From Megalobrama amblycephala (Eukaryota; Chordata; Actinopteri; Cypriniformes; Xenocyprididae), in contig NC_063050.1 of assembly GCF_018812025.1 (NCBI RefSeq), positions 13,976,983-14,040,982 of the forward strand: a stretch of 64,000 bases of DNA, written 5' to 3'. Both the position numbers and the translations under genes were made by a program. A model generated the notes under the pieces. That model saw nothing but the letters and a program-made list of their open reading frames with translations, did no database searches and had not been told where the DNA came from. The number at the start of each line of letters is the position of its first letter. Position 1 is the stretch's first letter. This document shows, one piece after another, positions 12,482 to 24,749 of the stretch.

Positions 12482-12935
12482 TCCAGCGTTAGCGTCAATT
12501 CTGGCAGGTCACGTCAGTCAAGCTCACATCAGCTGACTCCCAGGTGACTTACGTCTAACTATAGGAATGCGATGCCTATCACAGCACCCATATATAAGCT
12601 CCTCAGTATTATCAGCAGCTATCACATTTCTCAGGAGCTAATTACCCTCCTCTATCCCCAGCTTTGGCCTTCTGATTCCCCTGAATCAGACTAATTCTTG
12701 AATTATGTGTACATGTTAAATGATTGACATTAATGATAGGCCTATCTGCACATTTATGTTGGTTTTGTTCTATTTACCCTAAGGGGGGTTATTGCTGCTC
12801 TCCCTGCTCTAATCCATATAGGCTACATGGATGCGCAGGGAGTTCTTGCCCAGAACAGAACCATGCTGCCAGTACAAACTCTATGCAATTATCAATCATA
12901 TTTGACGATAGTGGTCCTGACAGAACTATTGCAAG
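12482..12935. repeat. Copy-specific insertion, possibly LTR-like
   Basis: This block of about 450 bp interrupts sequence that is continuous in the paralog near 54200. It contains CATATATAAGC, a TATA-like box, followed by CTATCACATTTCTC and runs of C-rich sequence. No TG...CA termini are evident, so calling it a solo LTR is uncertain. Confidence 0.35.
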
Positions 12936-13445
12936 TGAAGTACAATGATGTAACACTGATATATTCATCCAGGCAGTGAGGACAGGTGATGTTGCTACTA
13001 TTTAGAAGCTAGTATGCCATCTAATGTTTAATCATGGAAGCACACTAAATGTGCAGTCACATTTTCACTTTCCAAATTTCTCAGAAAGCTGCTTGGCTTT
13101 GAAAGTGACTTGTGTGAGCTCAAACACCATAATGCTTTCAAAATGTGTTTTTTATGAGAATTCATTCAGGATCTTTCTCCCTCTAGTGGCAGAGCTGCAT
13201 ATAGCTTTGAGAAAATTTAATGCCATAAATTTCAAGAGCTATCCAACTAAACTAAGTATATAGAGTCCTTTTAGACATTCCACACACATCACAATGACGT
13301 TGATCTGCAAACTCTGTTGTCTGCAAACTTGTAGGTTTTTTACAACTTTATAACAAATATTATGGAAAATTGAAAATATATGGAAAATCAGAAATATTTA
13401 AAGTTCTGCACTGTTACTAATTAAAAAGCTTTTAATTGATCAAAT

Positions 13446-13447
<2 letters not shown>

Positions 13448-13504
<57 letters not shown>
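13448..13504. repeat. (CA)n(TA)n microsatellite
   Basis: About sixteen AC units run directly into about twelve AT units. Confidence 0.95.
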
Positions 13505-13511
<7 letters not shown>

Positions 13512-13859
13512 GATTATCTTTAGTTTTTTTTTAAATTCCTTTTGATGTAAAGCATTGAATTACCATTGTGTATGAAATGTGCTGTATCAATAAAATTGCC
13601 TTGCAAATAATGTTTGATCATTCATTTCAAATGTAAAACGTGAATCTTTCAATTAAACATTTATGAATTTTTAAAATATGGTTATAGTTTGGGTGGGGGA
13701 TTTTAGAGGGATTCCAAATCGTTGTGTTGTTCAATATGAGTAATGTCTTATTAACTTTACTTTACTTATTAACTGTTTTATTGTGATTCTAAAAAAAGAT
13801 CCAACACAGCTTTAAACAGAATATATGAGTGACTTTTAAAACACACCACACACTAAGCT

Positions 13860-14760
13860 CTTTGAACTGTTGCAAGATTTACTTACACACAGACATCAAG
13901 AATCAGAACCTCAAGAATGGTGACATGATTAATGCTACAATGCATTCTGGGGGCCATGGATGAGTTTTGCATGATGCATCCAGAATGCAGTGCGGCATGA
14001 AGCATGTCACCATTTTTGAGACCCGTCGCGGGACATTCAGCAGTATGCGTCCACCAGTAAGTGTAAGTTATCTTGTGTGTTTTTGTTATAATTAGTAGGT
14101 CGTCAACAGTAACTAAATTTGTAACTAAGTACTAAGTTTTGTAACCCTTTAAGGTGATTCTTTTGTTTACATGCATTAGCATGTTTCGCTCATAAGTTAA
14201 GAGATGGCATGTTCTTGTAGGCGTGGTTTCAGCACCAACAGCAGACACGCCCCAGCGTGTGAGAGCAGAGAACACAGCTTTTTTCATGATTTTGACAACT
14301 TATTTCATTTATTTGGTGTTTTTTTTTTAAACACTCAAATTTGGGTGGGTGGTTAATAACATGTTTTTCTGTAGTGTGGCAAACTCAGAACACATACTTT
14401 CATTTGGCTTTACAGTGGCTTTAATTAATCACTTAATTATCTCATTAACTCCAACACTGTTTCAGTGTTACACTGAACAGCCTGTAGTGTACACACTAAA
14501 GAGTGTTTTTTTCATCTAGGCTAACCCATGTGGGGCCTAGCAGTGGTGTCCAAAACCAAAGTGGATGCAAAGGGGTGGAGCTAAGACATTAGGAAAGTAA
14601 ACGAGGATGCAAAAATAAGTAATGAGAAGCACCCCTCATATCTCCCAATATACCATTATGGGAATGCACTGTGAGGGTCGTGTCGAATGAATTCCCACGT
14701 CTGACCAAAAGATGTCACCCGCAGTTCATCCATCCATCCATCCTTCAAACCACTGGTCTT
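13860..14760. repeat. LIR fragments and shared repeat block
   Basis: 13880-14030 holds the LIR central palindrome (GTGACATG... CATGCATTCTGGG... and its inverse). 14400-14470 holds an LIR arm fragment. 14545-14745 (GTGGATGCAAAGGGGTGGAG to the CATCC run) matches 56010-56260 in the same orientation. The remaining interval to 16000 has no gene I can support. Confidence 0.6.
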
Positions 14761-16100
14761 ATGTGGATACAGTGTAATATCATACAGGTAAAAATTCAAA
14801 ATTAATTGAATAAATTGTTTAATTAAGGCTTATGCATGCTAGTTTCCATGACAGGTTTCAAGATAAATGTTTTCAGTACTGGAGCTGCCAGTTAGCTATG
14901 TGTCAAATGATTATTAAACAGCAAGACAAACAGTTAATGTCAACTAATGCATTAACTAATGTTAACTAATACAAACTTATTGTAAAGTGTTACCAAAACC
15001 TCTTTACATTTGTCTTTGGTCCACCCAGCATTGAATATTTTGATAAAAATTAATACAGAAATTAACTGTGTTTAGGGAAGTTCCATATGTTGCTGTTTCA
15101 CTTATTAGCCACTAGCATTCTAGTGCCTCATTTTTGTTATTAAGTTATCATGTATCATCAGGTTTTGTGTTGTACCAGGCATAACATTGACCACTGACAG
15201 GTAAGAGGATAACACAAACACGGTCTCACCCTTCATCCTCACGTATCAACGCTTGGTCATTGCCCCTGGCGTCGACATCCGAGGCAGAAGGTACCCCCTT
15301 TGCATCACTTTTCAAAGTAGAGGGCCATCCGATAGACTTCAATGTACTGTAAATCTCTCACCTTCGGATTCTGACACAGAGGGGTCAGCCAACAAGAGAT
15401 ATGGGTGCGCTGGAAAGTTTCGGTTTTCATGATTAGAATCCAACCCAGTTGAATATAGTCACGAAATTTAATCTATTGATTCGTGTTCGTGGACACGAAT
15501 TTCTCCTTTTTTTCATTTCACTCAACATGACTTTTAATCTAATGTATTTCTATAGAATGTGTCTTTCGTGACTACACTATGTTTTTCTTTCTACCACTCA
15601 GGAACACAGACGGTGTACTTTCTTCTTATTGTTATTTTTTAAACTTTAAGCACTACATTATACAGAGTCTAGTACTGTACTGAAGAGTACACAACCATCA
15701 CAATGGTAACCCCAAAAACTCACACGTACCAGAAAACCTTTTAAATTCCAAAATAATACAACATTAAGCACTAACAGATCTCCCCCTATATTGATATTGA
15801 GCAAAACACATGAAATAACACTTAATTTTGACATTTACTCTCCTTTAACAGTCAGAAGCAAAGCATGCTGGGAACTAGAAATATTCTGTCCCAGAAAACT
15901 CATTCCGTGAATGTGTGTATATGTGTGATATATATGCACACTAAAGGATTAAACTTTATTAATATTAGATGTAATTCTATTTTTAGCATTTCTAAATATT
16001 TTTCCCTGACAGCAACATAGTGTCGGCCCAGATCCGGCCTACATCTGGTCTGCGTGTGATCCACATGTGCCAGATGTGGGCCGGATCTGGGCCACACTAT

Positions 16101-17485
16101 TACCCCTTTTCCACCAAGGCAGTTTGAGTGCTGGTTCGGAGCCAGAGCCTAGTTTCAAATCAGTTCTTTGTCTTTCGACACACAAAGCACCAGCTCCGAA
16201 CCAGAAAAAGTGGTTCGTAAGTAGCACCAAAACATTGCTGGGCTAGAAGTAAGAACCGCTTGCGTCAGGGGCTGGGGGCGGGGTTACCGTGACCAACAAG
16301 AAACTTGTGACCGCCATTTTTGAAATAGCAGCTAATCGAGCTAATAGAAGCTCGATCGTAATCTCCGTCTATATACAAATTACGGCGAGCCGTGTTTGGA
16401 TGCCGATGTAGGTTCGCAAAGCCATGAGCATCAACAGTAGTGAAACATCCGCGATTGTTGATAGAAGGCTTGTTCGAGATGCATCGGAGCAGCGCGGACC
16501 GATTCGGCGGGTGCCGCGGATCCGCGGGAGCGTTTGTAGGGCATACGACTCCTTGTACTTTTGGATCGTTCTTGCGGAGCTTTGGGGTGCTTTCACACTT
16601 GGTTCGATTGCCTGGACCGAACCTGAGTTCGATTGCTCCCCCCTCCCCCTGCCCCCACTGGACTGTGTTCACATTATATTATTTGGGTCCGACCCGCGGT
16701 TCGTTTGCGTCATCAAACCAGCAGCTGTTTACTCCGTTGCTTAGTAACGACGGCGCAGGAGAGGGCGGCAAAATGCATAACGTTGCTCTCCTCACTTTCA
16801 TATTTTTGTTTTTTAACCGTTGGTTTTGTTCATAACGACACTTGCCTCTATCTGCCGCGACTGTAGTACGGAAGGTGAGCAGAAATAAGAAAGGCTACAC
16901 TACAGCTCTCTGCTTGCAGCACGTCAGTCACGCTCGTTGGGAAAGTGAGTGAAACACACACACAAACACACATTTTTATCAAATAATACGGCATTAATAG
17001 CGGTTCACTTCCGCAATTTGGTACGTTTGCATTCATATCAGAAGCGAACCGTACCGGAGTTCACTTGAACCGCACCCCAGACCACCCTTTTTAAGCGGAC
17101 TCGGGTACGGTTCGCGGGTGCGCACCCGAGTTCAGAAGACCGTGTTCACATCATCCAAACGTACCGAACTCTGACGTCAATCGAACCCGGGTGCGCACCA
17201 AAAGTGCTAATGTGAAAGCACCCTTGATGTCATGCGCTGATCACTTTGCGAGAAGCCGATGCATCTCAAACGAGCCTGGTGTATTTGTGTTTGGCGCTGC
17301 GGCGCTAGCTTTGCTGTGAAATATGAGACGTATACAGTGACGCAAGACCTGGCTCTGTGGTGGCTCTCTAGCCTGTGGAAAGGCAAACTGGTTCTTAGAA
17401 GGCTCGTCAGTTGAACCAACTCCGAACTGGCACTAGCACTATAGCTCTGAACTAGCACCTGGTTCGTGCTGGTGGAAAGGGGGTA
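16101..17485. mobile_element. DNA transposon inserted in the MITE, TAT target duplication
   Basis: Termini TACCCCTTTTCCACCA and, on the other strand, TACCCCCTTTCCACCA are flanked by TAT on both sides. The 3-bp duplication suggests a PIF/Harbinger-type mobiliser. It is GC-richer than its surroundings, which produces many open but meaningless frames on both strands. A third element sits inside. Confidence 0.8.
16585..17223. mobile_element. Innermost MITE of the nest, TTG target duplication
   Basis: Termini GGGTGCTTTCACA and its complement TGTGAAAGCACCC are flanked by TTG on both sides. The interior is rich in GGTTCG and CGAACC words in opposite orientations. It is non-coding. Confidence 0.8.
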
Positions 17486-17759
17486 TATGTTGCTGTCTGG
17501 GTTATATGTATTGTTAAATAGCCATACATGGTCAATGCATATATTGCAGTATATTGAAAAATATAAGCTCTAGTTTCCCATATGGAAATGTATTATGTAA
17601 TATATTACATTATATTTTGGAGTATATTTAAATATATTTTTCGATCCGTAAGGGTATATGCAGGTGTTTTGTCAACATTTTCACTCTGATCATTCAATCA
17701 GGAAATAAACATGCAGCTTATATATCATGCAGAACTTCTGATTGTGCATCAGCTTTTAG

Positions 17760-17871
17760 CTCCACCCCTTATTTCTGCCATATCAGTGCCTATTCTGATA
17801 GTCTCTCTATCTGTCCAAGTGTCTTTACAGGGAAGAGCATCAGAATTTCCACAGCTCTCTGTCGACTGCAG
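17760..17871 (+). promoter_or_regulatory. Gene 1 promoter and non-coding first exon (candidate)
   Basis: The block is the inverted paralog of the first-exon regions at 53559-53650 and 57550-57640. It shares CTCCACCCCTTATTTCTGCC, CTATTCTGATAGTCTCTC and AGAGCATCAGAATTTCC, and ends with CTGCAG followed by a GTATGTG donor at 17872. The TATA-like CTTTATAGAG of the other two copies reads CTTTACAGGG here, so the box is damaged. The exon would be only about 20-40 nt and would splice to the acceptor at 28623. Confidence 0.55.
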
Positions 17872-18595
17872 GTATGTGTCAAGGTGTTTTAGATTGAAAT
17901 AGATCATATTCTCTACTTTGGATTATGTGCTTCCACAGCCACTTTGTGATGTTTGAATACAGGTTTTTATATGAAATCCAGAGATAAATATAATAGTAAT
18001 ATTAAAACCTGATGTACAAATTCTGACCTTTGTTCAATATTAAGAAGGTATCTGGATGGTTTAGGGGAGAGCGGGAGACAACCTAATGCTTTTTAACTTT
18101 TTCAGTTTGTGTAAAGCTACTTAGGGTTCAGAGTGTTTCTTTTTTGCACATTAATTTCACATGTCTGGTACAAATATGTGGCTTTGTTTCATTATAACAG
18201 TGCATACTTCTTTCTTTAGAAAATCAAAATTAAATAATTTTGGAGTTTGATAATGAACACACTGCAAAACACAGCTATACAGCATTGGTCAAAACAATGC
18301 AGGCAAACAGATGAAGAAACTCATTCAGACATTCAGGAAAACATAGAGCTGAACAAACACTCCCCTCCCTCCACACACACCTGTCACAGAACACGAGATA
18401 AATAGACAAGCCAGTACAAATGCTGTAAATTTCATGAAATAATATTTTCTAAATGTTCAGGTTCTTCCTCTCAGTCTTTATGCACCTGTTTTTCCCTCCA
18501 TGGTTTCTCAACAGAAATTCATAAAAGTTAATTATGCCAATTATATCAGTAACTGAATAGAATGGCATAGTTTTAATAGCGGGGCACATTGTAAT

Positions 18596-19140
18596 GCACA
18601 CTGTAAACATTTTTTTTTTCTTCTAAAAATTCATTCACTCAACTTAACTTTTTGAGTTATCTTTTTTGCACTGACTCAGTTAAGTTGTATTTACGTAGAA
18701 TATTAAGTATGTTCAACTTGCCAAATTTAATGTTCTTTGAACTTATGAAGTTGAGTTGGATTACCTTTATGAAGGTAAGGTGAACTTACTTTTTTAAGTT
18801 TTCAGAACAAACGTTCCCTGTAAAATATGTTTTTTGTTCACTCAACTAAACTTTTTGAAGTACTAATTTCCACTGACTTTTAATTACTTAGAATATTAAG
18901 TATTTTCAACTTGACAAATGTAGTTATTTAAACTTACAGTTCAGTTGTTTTCAATACCAAAGTTCATGTTCATGTAACCTTATTTGGCTTATTTTATTAA
19001 TTCAACCAAATAAATAATTATTTTATTTAAATTGTTCTTTTATATCAATTGTAAATAATTATTTTATTTACAATGTTTCAACCATGTTTCGGTTGAGAAT
19101 TTTATTCCCATTTAAATTAATTTCTACTGCAAATAATAAT
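18596..19140. repeat. Interspersed repeat with AACTTTTTGAGTTAT ends
   Basis: It starts near CACTGTAAACATTTTTT and contains repeated ACTCAACTTAACTTTTTGAG phrases. The inverted counterpart is at 20830-20968. LIR fragments (19240-19790) and a solo LTR lie between the two. Confidence 0.5.
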
Positions 19141-20228
19141 TGATCTGATTTCAGGCACTGAAACATCACCTGCAAATCAATTACATTTCTCAAGATCCGA
19201 GCAGATTACAGACAAGTTTGGCTTTATTTCTTGCATAAGTTGTTTCTGAGAATTAACAGAGGCTAATTAATGATGATTTTTTGTATTGACAATTTTTGAA
19301 GTCACCATTATAGTGAAAAGCGTTTGCTTTAGTTGAGCACTTGACCCTTGGCTTTTTTTTTTATACCAACTGCAATAGTGTTTTATTAAGAACAGTTGTG
19401 CTTTGACATTAAAACTCTTGTTGTACAGTGATTTAAAGCAAAAATAGTAATAAGGTTGAGGCTCTATTCAATTATGAAAAAAAATTCTTTTATCTAAACT
19501 AATTTAGCTGAAAACATTAATGCATTAACACTGACACAACTGAGAATATCAAATACAGCTTTTACGCTGGAATTTCAAATTGGGCATATTGGCACACTTT
19601 GACATCAACACTCATCATACAAACCTCAACAACGGTGACAAAACAACTACTACAATTCATACCGCAATGCATGCTGGGAGACATGGTTGAGTTTTGATTG
19701 GTGCACCCAGAATGCACTGCAGCATGAAGCTTTTTGTTGATTGTCACCATTGCTGAGATTTATACGCTAATTCTTGATATCAGTGTGTGTCTGAATAATG
19801 CTGTAGTTCAAAACTTACTGTCCAGCAAATTTTTCAACATATCATACTGTCATTCTGCTGGAGCAAATACTGTAGTATCACAAGATCAGTAGAAACTGAA
19901 GAGACACGAAACAACAATCAGTGATGACGTTTCAGATATGATCTAAGAAGCAAAACACGTTTTGTTGTTTATATCGTTGAAAAGCAGCTGGCATCTGGCA
20001 TTTCTGGCTTTTTTTTTTTAAACGCAGTGTTAAAGAAACCAAAACCAAAAAACAAAACTTATTTGGAAAATTCAAGGATCAGGAGCACAACTAAAGGAAA
20101 TAAATAAATGAAGCTAGTAAAGCTGTTTTTGGAGTTGTTTAACCATCCTCTGCTGAGATCTCTGCAGTGGATGTTTCAGTGACATCAGATCAACTATTAT
20201 TTGCAGTAGGAATGAATTTGAATGAAAC

Positions 20229-20691
20229 TGTTACAATAGGACCAGTCGAGAGACAGAAGATAGGTTAACAGGTTGTTTATTGAACACAAGCAGAGTATCA
20301 GGATGACAACAGGTGAGTAAACAGATGCAAGTTCGTGACTGATGAATGATATGGAGAATGACACAGTCCTTTTGTGGTTGCACAGTCACAATGGAGAATG
20401 ATACTTGCTGAATGGAGTAGATGACTTCAGACAACACTTCACACCAGATCGAAGACGAGGAGTAGAGCTTGGGTACACGGAGTACAGGTAAGTAGCAAGA
20501 GGAGTCCTTGAGGTAAGCATTCAGGTAAGTCCTTAGATGCAAACAAGACCGGACAATGTGGCTGTGTGTGAGTGTGTCTTAAGTAGTGCTGGTAATGAGT
20601 GTGCTGATGAGGTGCAGGTGACGGTGATTAGTATTCCGGAGAGGGAGTGCGCTGTGATCGGAGGGTGCTGGAGCCTGGCGTGTCTGTGACA
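20229..20691 (-). mobile_element. Solo LTR with 5-bp target duplication
   Basis: The 463-bp block starts TGTTACAAT and ends TGTGACA (TG...CA), and is flanked by GAAAC on both sides (20224-20228, 20692-20696). The minus strand carries an AATAAA signal (near 20277-20282), so the LTR points leftwards. The 5-bp duplication is typical of Gypsy-type elements. No internal retroelement sequence remains. Confidence 0.88.
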
Positions 20692-20968
20692 GAAACAGAT
20701 CTCAACAAAACATTAGAAATAAAATAATTATTTACAATTGACATAAGAACAATTTAAATATTTTTTTTTTGTTTTGGTTTAACTAAGAAATAAGTCAAAT
20801 TAGGGTAAATGAACATGAGCTGTGGTTTTGAAAACTAAAAAAAAAAAAAAGGTATACTTTACTTTAATAAAGTTATTCCAACTAAACTTTATAAGTTCAA
20901 ATAACTACATTTATCAAGATGAAAGTGCTTAAAATTCTATTTTTCCTGAGTCAATAACTCAAAAAGTT

Positions 20969-21653
20969 TTAAAGGTCCCGTTCTTCGTGATCCCATGTTT
21001 CAAACTTTAGTTAGTGTGTAATGTTGTTGTTAGAGAATAAAATAAAATCTGTAAAATTTTAAAGCTCAAAGTTCAATGCCAAGCGAGATATTTTATTTAA
21101 CAGAAGTCGCCTACATCGAACGGCCAGTTTGGACTACATCCCTCTACTTCCTTCTTTAATGACGTCACTAAAACAGTTTTTTGACTAACCTCCGCCCACA
21201 GGAATACACAAGAGTTGCGTTTGTAGAGTGTGTTTGTCGCCATGTTGTCGAAACGCTGTTATTTTCATCCCGCAGTCCAATCACCGGGTCTGATTCCGGC
21301 TCAAATTGATAGGGTAAAATTAAAGACATGTTTACAATAACACTGAGCACATGCATCTCCACGTTATGGTAAGAGGCGTGACCTTTCCGGGCAAGATGCG
21401 CTAAACTGCTGTCAAATCACAACACAGGAACCGCTGGCACAATCAGAACTCGTTACGTATTTCTGAAGGAGGGACTTCATAGAACAAGGAAGTCATCAGC
21501 CCGTTTTTATGACAGTGGAAACAGCGGTATACAGATAAGTAAATTATGTGAAAAATACTGTGTTTTTTTACACGCGAAACATGAACACATGTTATATTGC
21601 ACACTATAAACACAATCAAAGCTTCAAAAAACCACGAAAAACGGGACCTTTAA
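20969..21653. mobile_element. MITE with TTAAAGGTCCCG ends
   Basis: Inverted termini TTAAAGGTCCCGTT and AACGGGACCTTTAA enclose 685 bp of non-coding sequence. TTAA at both ends may be part of the terminus or the target duplication. Confidence 0.8.
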
Positions 21654-22239
21654 GAGCACTAGAGTGTGTGAAATATGTCCTTAACAACTTGAAACATGCT
21701 TACTCCATGTTTACTCCAGTATATGATCTCTGATCCGCGTTGCGAGCGTTGTTAAACTCATCGTGGCGTTCCACGCAGAAACCGCTTTCATGCGTGCTCC
21801 ACATATTGTCACATGTTGTTTGAATTCTCCACTGTAATGTGATCTCATGAGTAATACAGTGCAGTGATTGGGTTAAAAGAGTTTATTCTCATGAATAATT
21901 ACAGGGAAGCGTTCAGAACCGGATGATGTAGATTCGTGCCTCTCCAGCCCCAGCAGCCAATTGAATGCATGCATCAACTTCAGATTCCGTGACATTGCTG
22001 CGACTCTGTTTTTCAACCTGGAAAAACGAAAATGCTTAGAAAAATGCAGAAATAACCAATTTCCACTTGTTGGTTAAATTTATGAGTGCCTTTAGTGTTT
22101 TCAGTGATGTGCAGCTTGTACATATCTGTTCACATCTCAACCCTTTAAATGTGAAGGATTTTAACTGTGACATGATGATTGACAAGGTAACTTAAACGGT
22201 GACAGCATGTTCAAACGGTGACAGCATGACATCTTCACA

Positions 22240-22545
22240 AAAGGCATAGTATATGTAGGTGATTTGGAATGCAGTGTTGGGCATTATGCGTTTCTATGGC
22301 AACACTATCAATGCCAAACTGAATCTGTAGCAGTCAAGTGGTACAGAGGTCACGTGGCATGAGTGGAAGCTCTCAGAAAAATTTTATATGTACTATAAGG
22401 ACAAGTCAGAATCAGGGTAGTTCTGACATGGCATGAACAAACTGAGATTCTTTCACTTTTTCCTCTGACTTATCTGTCACTTGGAACATGAACTCCTGAC
22501 AGATAAAATAATGTCATCAAACTGGCTGGTCAGGGACTCTTCTTT
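22240..22545. repeat. Block homologous to gene B intron 1 (inverted)
   Basis: It matches 51155-50850 in reverse complement, including GGTAGTTCTGACATGGCATG and GAACATGAACTCCTGACAGA. A second partial copy lies at 24562-24750. It is not coding in any consistent frame. Confidence 0.75.
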
Positions 22546-23218
22546 CAGGAAATCAGATCTCATGATAACACTGGATACTTGTCACACTTAAAAGAGAATA
22601 GTGAAGTGATGGCATTACATACAGTCTACACAGACAGAGCAGTCAGGTCAGAGGTGTAGTCGACAGCGAGACCAAGACCATTCAAGAGGGAAGTTAATGA
22701 GATAATTAAGTCATTAATCAAGCACTAGTGATGAACACCTGCTGTTAACAAGCAGAATCATTGAAGGAAATAGAAGAAAAACAACAACACCTGATCATCT
22801 TTCATCTTGGCTTGCCTGGCTGTTACAACTCAGTTACAACAGCCCAATCAAAATCTAATATTAAAAAAAGTCAAGGGTCAAGAGCTCAACTCTTGATGGT
22901 GACTTACAATTGTGATTTTCTCCTTTACTGATTCTGCTTGTTAACAGATCACCTTCTTTACACATTTACTGTGTTAAAATCATTAACACAATGAATGTGT
23001 CAAAATTAACAAGTGTTATCCCTAAACTCACACACTGATGTGTAAGAATTTAACCAATTTGAGTCAGTTTTTAACAAATGCTTTTTGACACAGTGAATGT
23101 ATCAAAATTAACACAAGTGTTGTCCCAAAACACAAGCACTGATGAGTAAGTGATGTTTTTTGACTGGACTTGACAAAGAGACCATTGCAAATGGTCTTCA
23201 TGTTCAAAAGTAGCACAG

Positions 23219-24412
23219 GGGCCCGTTTCAGAAAGGAGGTTAAGTGAGAACTCTGAGTGTGTTAACACTGAAATGAGGGAAACTCTGGGTTTTCTGTTTC
23301 AGAATGAGAGGTAAGTCAAACCCGAGAAAGCAGGTTAAGTCAAGCCTGTTTCTGAAAGGGAGGTAACTCTTACTCAGAGTCAGTTACCATGGTATCTTAC
23401 TCTGTGAACCTAACCTGGTCGGGAGCAGGTTTTCTTCGGTAAACCCAGAGTTTCCTTTGATCTCCTCCCCTTTTTTAAAGTGCAAGTGATGCTTAAATAG
23501 TTCATTCATTCATTCATGCTGCAAAAATGCTTTTCTTATGGAATATTTTTTGTCCTATTTCAAGTACAAATATCTAAAAATTCTTAAATCAAGATGGATT
23601 TTGTATAAGAAAATGATATAAGATATTTAGTCTTGTCTCCTGGGGGGATCTAAATTAAGTGCATTTTACTTAAGTAAAATGATCAATATCTGCTAGTGTG
23701 GTCTTATCTTAATGCAAACGGAAAACAAGATTATTTGGAGTATCTATTACTAAGTGCGAATTTACAGTAACTCCACCCACCAATCTCACACAAGGTTAAA
23801 ATCTACATGAATGGCTTCAGTGGTGTAGGCAGTAGCGTGTTGAGCACGATGAAGAAACTTATGACGTGTTTGCCTGGGTTCGAATCCGCCTTCTGCCGAG
23901 TTCGCTATTCTCCCTTTTCCCAGTACATTTCACATCAGAAAGGCATTTATTTTCAATAAAATGAAGAAAATGTTCTAAAAGTGCAAGTAAATTGCCTAAC
24001 AAGTGTTTAATAATGATAAAATCATTTACACTCTTATTATTGCATCCTGCTAATTTTTTTTTTTCTTCTTCTTTTTTTTGCATGTGGGATACCATGAAAA
24101 TGAATATAAGTTCAATAACTTACCATTCTACCAGTCTTCACCTCTGATATTATAACAATGATAAAAAATTAAACTTGCATTATCTCAGAAGTATGCAGAC
24201 GTCCTTTTGTCATGTGCTGTTGCCATGGTGAATCGTTATATCGGAGCTCCATTGATGATGGCTTTTCATAGTCGTGGTGCACACGCTTAACTCTAACTAA
24301 GTTGATTGAACTAACTCAATTCAGCTGTTCTGAAACAGAAAACTCAGAGTTTCCCATCTCAGAGTAAGTCAACTCAGAGTTGGTTGAACCTCCTTATTGA
24401 AACGGGCCTCTG
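23219..24412. mobile_element. Harbinger-like element nested in LIR-3
   Basis: Inverted ends GGCCCGTTTCAGAAAGGAGG and CCTCCTTATTGAAACGGGCC enclose 1.2 kb with repeated AACTCAGAGTT/AACTCTGAGT words. This end sequence is typical of fish Harbinger non-autonomous elements. No transposase is seen. Confidence 0.75.
23812..23900 (+). ncRNA. tRNA-derived SINE head (pol III promoter boxes)
   Basis: A box A-like TGGCTTCAGTGG (23812) and a canonical box B GGTTCGAATCC (23877-23887) are correctly ordered. Box spacing is longer than in a normal tRNA and no clean cloverleaf is visible, so it is called a tRNA-derived SINE fragment rather than a tRNA gene. Confidence 0.5.
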
Positions 24413-24749
24413 GTGTTTTATTTTGTTGTTGTTTTCCTCTTTCCTTCAGTGATTCTGCTTGTTAACAGCAGGTGTTCATCACTAGTGCTTGATTAATGAC
24501 TTAATTATCTCATTAACTTCCCTCTTGAATGGTCTTGGTCTCAGTCTTGACTACACCTCTGAGTCAGGTGGTACAGAGGTCACATGGCATGAGTATAAGC
24601 TCTCAGAAAAATTCTGAGTTTACATGTACTGTAAGGATGTTTTTACAAGTCAGAATCAGGGTAGTTCTGACATGGCATGAACAAACCTTGATTCTATCAC
24701 TTTTTCCAAACACATATTCCTCTGACTTATCTGTGTCCGTATCTGTGTT

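Larger units (their letters stand above)
12404..13620. repeat. Paralogous segment shared with 54.1-54.9 kb
   Basis: Outside the insertion at 12482-12935, the two windows match in the same orientation, from ATAAAGCACTCCTTAATGAC through GCAGTCACATTTTCACT to GTGTATGAAATGTGCT. The last phrase, followed by ATAAA, is the 3'-UTR-like tail seen in many fish repeats. A (CA)n(TA)n microsatellite is at 13448-13504. No exon is recognisable. Confidence 0.7.
16004..17501. mobile_element. MITE (10308-type) split by a nested transposon
   Basis: Left part 16004-16100 and right tail 17486-17501 together rebuild the same MITE as 10308-10418: it begins CCCTGACAGCAACATAGTGT and ends GTTGCTGTCTGGG. The intervening 16101-17485 is a second element. 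Confidence 0.85.
22649..24561. mobile_element. LIR-3: foldback hAT-type element with 8-bp target duplication
   Basis: Termini CAGAGGTGTAGTC and GACTACACCTCTG are flanked by AGTCAGGT on both sides (22641-22648, 24562-24569). Inverted arms 22649-22800 and 24420-24561 share AAGTTAATGAGATAATTAAG and CTGTTAACAAGCAGAATC. The 8-bp duplication is hAT-like. A Harbinger-like element separates the arms. Confidence 0.85.

Noticed and set aside
12724..12948. 74-codon Cys-rich open frame
   Set aside because: It lies in a copy-specific insertion, has no homologous frame in the paralog at 54 kb, and shows no domain.
16265..16866. Cluster of overlapping open frames on both strands, up to 135 codons
   Set aside because: They overlap the junction of two nested MITEs (16101 and 16585); GC-rich composition explains the lack of stops.
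23812..23900. tRNA gene
   Set aside because: Box A and B are present but spacing is long and no cloverleaf folds by eye; it lies inside a Harbinger-like element, so a SINE head is more likely.
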